Below are positions 20,098 through 26,054 of a stretch of DNA of 26,054 nucleotides, piece after piece (position 1 is the stretch's first letter; each line of letters opens with the position of its first letter). Both the position numbers and the translations under genes were made by a program. The notes under the pieces are model-generated. The model was not told where the DNA came from and made no database searches. It saw nothing but the letters and a program-made list of their open reading frames with translations. This DNA is from Irineochytrium annulatum (Eukaryota; Chytridiomycota; Chytridiomycetes; Chytridiales; Chytridiaceae). The stretch is from NCBI GenBank assembly GCA_027600665.1, contig JADGJL010000300.1, forward strand, positions 1 through 26,054, in the 5' to 3' direction.

Positions 20098-21555
20098 TTA
20101 CTTCTGCAAACGCCTCTCTTTGAATAGGGATGTCTTTTTTTCGGCAGGTTTCTCCACAAGCTTCTCCAAAGGTACTTGCACCTTCTCGTTCACAATGGCC
20201 TCGGCACCCATCTTCATGGTTCTCGATGCAGCGCCAGACCGCAGATGTCGGAATGCACGATTGTCGTCGTCGGAGTCCTCGTCCGATGAGCCCTTTGGGA
20301 GCGCCAAATCTCGCAGCACCAGCTTGTTCCGCGCGTTGACGTACTCCTCCGCGATCTCCTTCCCAAGAGTGTAGTCGTGTAAGTCGCTGGCATCGGCCTC
20401 CTTAACGTCCCGCTCGACGACATCGCGCATGATCCGACCATTTGGGTGTGAGGGTTTCCCAGGTCCATCCCGGTCGCGTTCGCGTTCGATAACGGCCTTC
20501 CCACCATCTTTAACGCTCAGCCCACGCATCCTTTCGTATATGTCCGCAGGGCTCCGTATTGCCGGTCGCAGAGGTGTCAAATTCCAAATTGGCGGTCGGA
20601 GCGGCCTTGGCTTCAGTTTGGCGTCCTCCTGATCGTCCGAGGTACTATCCCCATCCGATGCCAAAGACTCCGACGCGTTACAGTCATCCTCGTCATCGTC
20701 CTCCTTGTGCTCGCTGCCGAATTCCCTTAACCCCTCCCCATACTCGTCCAACTCTTCCCCGTCGTCGCGTTCGTCCTCCTCAATATCCCCGGCGCCTTCC
20801 TCCTCCTCCAGCTCGTACTTCCGCAATTTCTTCATCATCTTCCTTTCAAAATCGCCGAGCTCTTTCGGCGCCACTGGGTTGCTTCGCGTCGGCTTCACGA
20901 TTGCCGAGAAGTTGGTGTCGTTGACGCCGACCTCCTCCCGGATCTCTACAAACCCCGCGTCTTCTTCCCAACCGCTTTTAACGCCAGCCTCGGCATAAAG
21001 GGATGACTTTGCCTTCAGATTTTTGATTTGCGCTTGGACTCCTTCAATCTCCTTCTGTAAACCTGAACTCCATCATCAAGTTTAAGTCAAGATATTGATT
21101 GCTTACAGTCCCTCCTCCTCTTGACAACGCCCTTCGCCTGCGACGCGGACCTATCGACAAACCAATTGTCCCCAAGCGAGACCATGACCTCGTTCGTGTG
21201 GATCAAATCGCCTTCAGCAAATGCGAGTTTGCCTAACCGAACCTGGTCAAGGTAAGCGTGGATGTTAACGCCAACACCGTACATGGGTGTTCAAGTGGGT
21301 TTTCTCCGTCACCGAGGTGAGGAACTTGTTCAGAGCTTCGTATTCCGCATCCCACGAAAGCAGCTTCTCGAGCGTAGACTGCGACTCGCCCAGATTCTGC
21401 TCTGACTCGATCAGTCTCTGAAACGCGTTCAATAGAAAACCTTGCGGATGCTTGACTCGAATGCTATCGACATTTTGAAAGACTTTGACCGGAGAGGTGG
21501 AATGCAGGCTCGTCCAAGACTGAGGAACGCTGCGGCCGCGGTGAAAATACCGCAT
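20098..21555 (-). CDS. URI1: Unconventional prefoldin RPB5 interactor (URI1/Bud27)
   Basis: Exons (minus) 21283-21555, 21107-21242 and 20098-21062; 457 residues from the ATG at 21555, with another in-frame ATG at 21588. The prefoldin-alpha core is clear: paired helices (LIESEQNLGESQ...), then V|RLGKLAFAEGDLIHTNEV, SLGDNWFVDRSASQA, and a second helix (KEIEGVQAQIKNLKAK) ending in FVEIREE. The acidic middle (EEDERDDGEELDEYG and others) and the C-terminal TSLFKERRLQK also match URI proteins, whose end is similarly conserved. URI binds RPB5 and the R2TP/HSP90 chaperone to assemble RNA polymerases in the cytoplasm. Introns are 40 and 44 nt. The exact start is uncertain because the N-terminus is poorly conserved and a TTTCAG acceptor near 21420 hints at another first exon. 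Confidence 0.9.
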
Positions 21556-21641
21556 TGCGCAGTGACCGGCGTCGGCGGCGACGAGCATTCGGCGATCATC
21601 GTGGCACAAATCAGGTGATTTACCTGCCAGCGACGTTTCTG
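21556..21641. promoter_or_regulatory. Short divergent intergenic region, URI1 / unknown gene
   Basis: At most 86 bases separate the URI1 ATG (21555, minus) from the next ATG (21642, plus). If URI1 starts at its upstream ATG (21588) the gap is 53 bases, close to the 49 and 54 bases of the other two divergent pairs. Confidence 0.45.
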
Positions 21642-22564
21642 ATGCGACAGCCCGTCCAGACGCCGAAGCCCAGGGCCGACACCGTCCACACGGAGCACCA
21701 GAGGCGGCACTACCTGGACGAAGACAACAAGTACGCGCGATTATATTGATTGCCCCGCACTTGTTCTGACGCGTGTTTCCTTGGCAGTGAACGCCAGTCT
21801 CGCATGCTGTACGAGGATCTGACGCAGTACGAGCCGGAGCCGTCGACTTACGGCGTGGACTACAGCGACAACCTGAAGAAGTTCGATGAGGCCCGATTTG
21901 TGCGGAAGAAGCTGAACCCGAACGCGCCCATTGAGCAGGTACGCGTACTCACTTGTGATCCGCCCCGGCTTTGCTAACACTTCCGCCTCCAGTTTAATAC
22001 GGGCAACGCGCCATCTCAGAACGACATCGACAAATTCCTCTACGTTTCTCTGTATCAATCATCCTTTAATACAAGCAAGCCTGCTGGTAACGTTGAAGAG
22101 GCGTCATCTCGCGAGCTGAAGTTCATCATTAGGAGCTCCTCATGAAGCAGCAAAGCGGACGTCGCGTGGGAAGGAGACGTCCCTGTATCGTGATTCGTTT
22201 ATCAGCCCCCGCTCATGTCATGACGCGACCAAGTTGATCGGGAACAACCAAGGAATGCGTCAAATATACAAGAAGGAGGCTTCAGGTGCGAGATTAAATT
22301 GCACAGTTTTGAGAGATAACGGATGCACGGGTATTAATTTCGTGTCAAACAGGCCGAGGGGTTTCCGCTCTTGTGCATCTGGTTGACGAACCCCTTCCGG
22401 CCACCTCCTATTCAAACGACTTCACGAAGCAAGCACCCTGCGTCGAGAAGGAGGCTCCGCCGTCGTTGTCGCCGTTCACCCACCCTTTGTCGACACGTGA
22501 GGTTCGTAATAAGCTTCCTGTCGCAGACTGCTGAACACTTGTATGTTTTCTTGCAGATCGTTAA
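21642..22564 (+). CDS. Unknown protein with four S/T-x-Y-x-x-S/D-F/Y motifs (axonemal candidate)
   Basis: Exons 21642-21730, 21788-21938, 21993-22086, 22133-22285, 22353-22496 and 22557-22564, 212 residues; every junction keeps phase. I do not recognise a named family. The protein is hydrophilic, low in helix pattern, and repeats a short motif: STYGVDY (49-55), SLYQSSF (99-105), SLYRDSF (128-134) and TSYSNDF (180-186). Extended proteins with spaced Tyr/Phe motifs of this kind occur among microtubule inner proteins and other axonemal proteins, so a flagellar role in zoospores is a reasonable guess but only that. The intron at 22087-22132 is stop-containing in frame, so ignoring it would end the protein early at 22145. 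The last exon is tiny (8 nt) and ends THR-stop. It is divergent from URI1. Confidence 0.7.
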
Positions 22565-23001
22565 AAAGGCCTTCAAGTACCGTCGTCATTGACGGAGACA
22601 GTCTAGACGTGTGTGTGCAAGATGAGCACGTGGGACAAACAATCGTTAGGGATGTAGGGTTTTTAGACCTCATCAGGATGCCGGATAGGAGCTTTCGTTT
22701 TCCAGCAAATATATTCTGTCACTTGCGCGTTCGGGAACGCGCCTGCGTTCGAGAATCTTCACCTGTCTGCGGCGATCAGGAACGTGCATTGTGCAATGCG
22801 TGCCAAAAAAAAAAAATAAAAAATAAAAACGTATTGATATTATTTCACTCTATTTGAGGTACCGATACATCGTAAAATTTACACGACGCGTAGTATTACT
22901 ACGCCAGACTTACCATTTTCATCATCGTCAAATTGGGTGTCTTTCTGTTTGGAGATTTTAAGTCCCGCACCTTCACAAATTGCGAGTACAGCAGATCAAG
23001 C
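22565..23001. other. Intergenic region, promoter of the small TPR gene
   Basis: It contains a heat-shock-element-like cluster at 22730-22760, an A-rich run at 22804-22829 holding AATAAA, and an ACGCGT at 22886-22891. No coding frame with protein character is seen. Confidence 0.45.
22730..22760. promoter_or_regulatory. Heat-shock-element-like cluster
   Basis: TTCggGAA at 22730-22737 is followed ten bases later by TTCgaGAAtcTTC at 22748-22760, a perfect three-unit alternating array. The first half also forms an 18-base palindrome (22725-22742). It lies about 240 bases before the small TPR gene. HSF binds arrays of alternating GAA/TTC units, so a stress-induced promoter is inferred. Confidence 0.45.
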
Positions 23002-23614
23002 ATGGCGGCCGACTTCGCGGATTACGAGAGCTTCCGGTTAGGCATGGATAACTACTGTCATCGCATGTGCTGATTAGCTTAGGCCATCAATGGCCCGGGA
23101 TGAGGTCTTCGATTGGTTTCAGCGGCGACTGAATCGGCCCCCGGAAGCTTACGACATTTACAAGGTATTTAAGAATCAGCAGTTTTGGCGCGCGTGAGGC
23201 CTCACGTTTTGTTCAATTTTTACGCAGATTGCAAAAGATTTTTACCAGCTTGGGGCGTATTCGCGGGCGCTGTTGTGCCTTCAGCAATACGTATGCTCAT
23301 CACTGACGTCGAGTTTAAAGTAACATGACACCAGGTGACGTTACCCGGGGCAACAATACCGGGAAGGCATCTTCTCGGATACTGCTATTTGAATTTGGGA
23401 GAATCAGGTACAAGGATAAGATCTCAACTTCATTTGTCTTATAACTTTAGAACGCGCATTACGGGAATTCAAAAAGTGCGTGAAAGGTAAAGTCAAGCCT
23501 CCGTGCATGTAATCCCCTAATTTTGCTTCAAAAGAGGGGTTTCATGACGATTGGCAACTAGTTGTTGAGCTGACGATAGAAATTGCTGCATCGGAAAGAG
23601 CCGTTGACGTCTAG
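23002..23614 (+). CDS. Small TPR protein, function unknown
   Basis: Exons 23002-23036, 23083-23164, 23228-23290, 23335-23407, 23451-23486 and 23535-23614, 122 residues; phases agree at all five introns (43-63 nt). The protein has two TPR-like helix pairs: AYDIYKIAKDFYQLGAYSRA LLCL then RHLLGYCYLNLGESERALRE, followed by FHDDWQLVVELTIEIAASE. No signal peptide or membrane segment is present. I cannot assign a family. The length is too short for a large TPR scaffold, so it may be an adaptor, or an N-terminal fragment of a longer TPR protein. Its promoter carries heat-shock-like sites. Confidence 0.75.
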
Positions 23615-24066
23615 TCCGTGTATTATATAATAACGGAAGCGAACAATAGATATGGCGTGTGGCCCCGAACTTCAAATGACGGTCGTGATAAGAACGGTAT
23701 AGGTGGTGCTCGCCGATGAGCCCATAATTGGCCTCTGGAGAAGCGGCATCTTCTTTGGCGCTGTCATATGTACGTCTGCTGGCGCGCCAAATCCCAACTC
23801 TTCACCGCCAGCGGTTTTCAACGCGTTGTTGCGTCTGGTGGCGCCTTCCCCGTCGGCGGCCCTTTCGGGCGTGCAGCGGACGCATCAAGAGCGCGTAGCT
23901 GAGTCAAATTTGACGAGATTGAAGTGCAGTAAAAAAGCGACTTGAGCGGAAATATTCGCTTCGGCTGTTGTAAAACTTCAACCGCGTATTGCCCAAGTGA
24001 AGTTTCCCAAAATTTGACCGCCTGCATACAAACATTCACGATCTCAGCCTTGCTGGCTGATGGGGG
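23615..24066. other. Intergenic region upstream of the DHHC gene
   Basis: Frames on both strands (23703-23945 plus, 23818-24099 minus) show no family pattern. It probably holds the 3' end of the TPR gene and the promoter or a non-coding 5' exon of the DHHC gene. Confidence 0.35.
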
Positions 24067-25020
24067 ATGCGTAGAAATGGCTGGAGTTCTCCCCCGCACG
24101 GCCGATGCGTCGGAATAGTCCTCTATGTCGTCATCTCGACGGTCCTCTACTACACGATCACGGACAGGCTATTGCGGATATGCTTGGACCAGACGGCGTG
24201 GTGCGCCCTCATCGCCGTGGCTGCGCTCTCAATCAGCGTGACCGGCGTGACGCTGATGGCAACGAATCCGGCCGACCCGGGTGTGCTGGCGGGCCCAAGG
24301 GCTGGGTGTGACATGGGGGAGGATCCGGAGACACCCGTTGACTCTAAGTATTGCTGCGTCTGCAAGGTCTACGTGTGAGTGAGTGATTGGGACTTTTGTA
24401 GTGCGTGCTGCCAGAAGGCTGAAGACTCCCTGTATTTAGACATGTGGATTCGTTGCATTGCAGATACTGCGATAAATGCATCCTGAACCTCGATCATCAC
24501 TGCTTCTTCGTCAACAACTGCATCGGGAGCCGGAATTATAGGCAAGCGTATACTTCGCAACAAAAAAATAACTCCGAGGAAGACTTTACATCGCTGTTCT
24601 GATCAGCATCTTCATTCACTGCTTTTCTATCACGTTAACCTCCGTGCTCATCCTCGTATGGATTCGAGCTGTAGATGGAGCTTCTGGAACTATTTGTAAG
24701 CTGCTCAATTTTTGCTGCTCTGACGGTTGTAGATCAGGCTTGCGGCCTTGGACTTTTACCTTATCTCGTTATCAATTGCATATGCGTCCTCATCAGCTTC
24801 GGGCTAATGATCTTTATTGCTGATCTCTTACGGCTGCATATTTTGTTATGTAAGAATTATTTTTCTGATTCACCATGGCTTATCCTTTCCAGTTTTCAAG
24901 GGCATGACGACATTACAATATTCACGCGAACTCCGTCAACGAGCTGAAGCGAAAGCATTATCGGACACGAGCCGCTCTTGGTGCAAAAGAGCATCGGTTA
25001 AGGATGTTGTTCCAACGTAA
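24067..25020 (+). CDS. DHHC palmitoyltransferase
   Basis: Exons 24067-24374, 24440-24541, 24583-24695, 24733-24849 and 24893-25020, 255 residues. Four membrane segments are visible: about 14-33, 45-65, 137-160 and 176-205. The cysteine-rich domain lies between the second and third: C96-x2-C99-x9-H109-C110-x2-C113-x2-C116-x4-DHHC (121-124)-x5-C, then NNCIGSRNYR. DHHC enzymes transfer palmitate to cysteines of membrane proteins; Cys124 is the expected acyl acceptor. The acceptor TTTAG at 24439 was chosen over a better-looking TTGCAG at 24463 because only the former keeps the zinc-binding His-Cys pair. Intron 2 (24542-24582) is GC-AG; intron 3 is only 37 nt. The C-terminal tail is basic (about 45 residues). 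The poly(A) signal AATAAA lies at 25045. Confidence 0.9.
24542..24582 (+). other. GC-AG intron (41 nt) in the DHHC gene
   Basis: The donor reads ATAG|GCAAGC and the acceptor GGAAG. Removing it joins NCIGSRNYR to LYIAVLIS, the expected third membrane helix. Reading through leaves the third helix out of frame and hits a stop within about 20 codons. No GT donor nearby gives the required phase. Confidence 0.7.
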
Positions 25021-25044
25021 TGACAGTATAATCGATATTGGAGT

Positions 25045-25050
25045 AATAAA
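25045..25050 (+). terminator. Poly(A) signal of the DHHC gene
   Basis: AATAAA lies 25 bases after the DHHC stop, in an A/T-rich stretch. Confidence 0.5.
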
Positions 25051-25753
25051 TCGAAGTATGGGGTTGCCTGTTGCAAGTCACCAGTTGGCGAATGCGATGG
25101 AAAAGGGCAAGCGAGCCAGGGGCCAAAAGACCAGAGCGGCCGGAGCGCGTTTACCCAGCCCGGTACGCCCGCGGTGGGACTTTTTCACCATCAACGCAGG
25201 CAGGTGTTTTGCCTCCTACTCCATGGCCTGGCTGCTGACTAGGGGGGATTTACCGAAGGGAAGAGGCATGGTTGAGATTTTGTCATCATTGTTGGCTGCT
25301 GACCAGGAGCCACCACTATTGCACGGGCTGCCATGCCCGTCAGGTTCATCCGCCCGCGTAGATTGTTGTCAGGATTGCGGTGAAGTAAGCGACTGAGAGA
25401 CTACGCCGCTGTTTCAGTAAATTTTCGTTGAGCATGCAAACCTTCTGCGAATCTGCGAAGGGGGTCGTGGATAGAAAGTGCCAAACCAGGCTCCAAACCC
25501 CCATCAGCCCAGGTATACGCGCCTTTGCTGCGACGGCTGGTGTCAAGGAGGCGGTCTTGGCTTGGACGCAAACGTGGGAAAGGAGCCCAGGCAACCCCTA
25601 ATAGATCAAGGCGAGCGCGTTCGCCCCACCCACTTCACGCAGTGGATGGCTCACGCATCAGCCTTGGTGCGCTCGGTCCATGGATTGGGATAAAAGGCGG
25701 ACCCACTACCTTTGTCATCCCCTCCCAACCTCCTTCTCTCCTCGACAACTAGC
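25051..25753. other. Intergenic region with a weak open frame
   Basis: An open frame from ATG 25058 to 25396 (112 codons) has no family pattern and overlaps G/C-rich non-coding-looking sequence, so I do not call it a gene. Two imperfect copies of GGCTGCTGACYAGG occur near 25227 and 25293. A small hairpin (ACGGGC / GCCCGT) sits at 25323-25340. Confidence 0.35.
25690..25697 (+). promoter_or_regulatory. TATA-like box
   Basis: ATAAAAGG lies about 60 bases before the ATG at 25754, a usual spacing for a TATA element with a short leader. It is one of few clear TATA-like elements in the window. Confidence 0.4.
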
Positions 25754-26054
25754 ATGCTCACCTGCAACAACCACGTCCGAAGGATGACGCCGCCGCCAGA
25801 TTGCCTACCGACAGCTTCCACACCGAAGGCGCCGTCGCCGGCCCCGACCCAGCCACCCCTGCCTCTTGCATCTCGCCCCTTCACCATCGCCAGCTTGCTC
25901 TCCTCCGACCCTCCGCCCTACTCCCCTGCGCTCTCGATCGTGTCCATCGAGGCCCCTGCCAACGCCGATGCGGCCTGCATACAGTCGCCCCAATCCTCCC
26001 CGCAATGCCGACCGGCCGACAACCGCTTCTGCCTCCTCGACATCCTCTCCCGCC
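25754..26054 (+). CDS. Pro/Ser-rich protein, 3' end off the window
   Basis: An open frame of 100 codons starts at the ATG at 25754 and runs to the window edge without a stop. The protein begins MLTCNNHVRRMTPPPD, is rich in Pro, Ser and Ala, and contains RPFTIASLLSSDPP and NRFCLLDILSR near the end. Short F-x-I-x-x-L-L type segments of this kind occur at the start of some homeodomain and other transcription factors, but nothing DNA-binding lies within the window, so the identity is open. The upstream TATA-like box supports this start. Confidence 0.55.
   Translation, partial: MLTCNNHVRRMTPPPDCLPTASTPKAPSPAPTQPPLPLASRPFTIASLLSSDPPPYSPALSIVSIEAPANADAACIQSPQSSPQCRPADNRFCLLDILSR

Noticed and set aside
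21993..22145. Early end of the unknown gene at the TGA at 22143
   Set aside because: Removing a 46-nt GT-AG intron (22087-22132) opens a continuing frame with two more aromatic motifs and consistent downstream splice phases.
24375..24463. TTGCAG acceptor at 24463 for DHHC intron 1
   Set aside because: It looks stronger but deletes the His-Cys pair of the DHHC zinc-binding domain; the acceptor at 24439 restores canonical spacing.
25058..25396. 112-codon plus-strand frame after DHHC
   Set aside because: It shows no family pattern or splice partner and lies directly in the 3' flank beyond the poly(A) signal; chance open frame in GC-rich DNA.

Overview
The window looks like compact nuclear DNA from a fungus, most likely an early-diverging, flagellated (chytrid-type) lineage. 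I assembled about sixteen protein genes by hand. Most are split by short introns of 37 to 103 bases, most of them 40 to 65, with GT...AG ends, CTRAC-like branch points and intergenic gaps often under 100 bases. Fungal markers are a SWA2-type auxilin (TPR plus J domain), an APSES/KilA-N transcription factor and a Ser/Thr-rich GPI-anchored wall protein. An ABCA half-transporter, a MICU1-like calcium sensor and a candidate axonemal protein point away from ordinary yeasts and Dikarya. This placement is inference from gene content, not a phylogeny.

Layout: 3-1650 (+) SWA2-like auxilin, 5' end off the window; 1757-2407 (+) membrane-anchored FKBP; 2966-6302 (-) twelve-exon ABCA half-transporter; 6352-7906 (+) GMPPA; 8468-9589 (+) secreted phosphoesterase; 10223-11579 (-) MICU1-like; 11634-13646 (+) ULA1/NAE1; 13846-14424 (-) Ser/Pro-rich protein; 15181-15905 (+) GPI-anchored wall protein; 16365-17395 (-) acidic unknown protein; 17893-19885 (-) APSES plus AT-hook plus GATA-like zinc-finger factor; 20098-21555 (-) URI1-like prefoldin; 21642-22564 (+) unknown six-exon gene with four S/T-x-Y-x-x-S/D-F/Y motifs; 23002-23614 (+) small TPR protein; 24067-25020 (+) DHHC palmitoyltransferase; 25754-end (+) start of a Pro/Ser-rich protein.

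The genes are mostly unrelated housekeeping functions: clathrin uncoating, protein folding, GDP-mannose supply, calcium uptake control, neddylation, R2TP/URI assembly and palmitoylation. They do not form a pathway cluster. What stands out is architecture: three head-to-head pairs whose start codons lie about 50 to 90 bases apart, two GC-AG introns, stop-free introns whose length is a multiple of three, and an unusual APSES/AT-hook/zinc-finger combination. No rRNA, tRNA, transposon or CRISPR array was seen. All exon structures come from reading splice signals and protein family patterns by eye; none has transcript support here.
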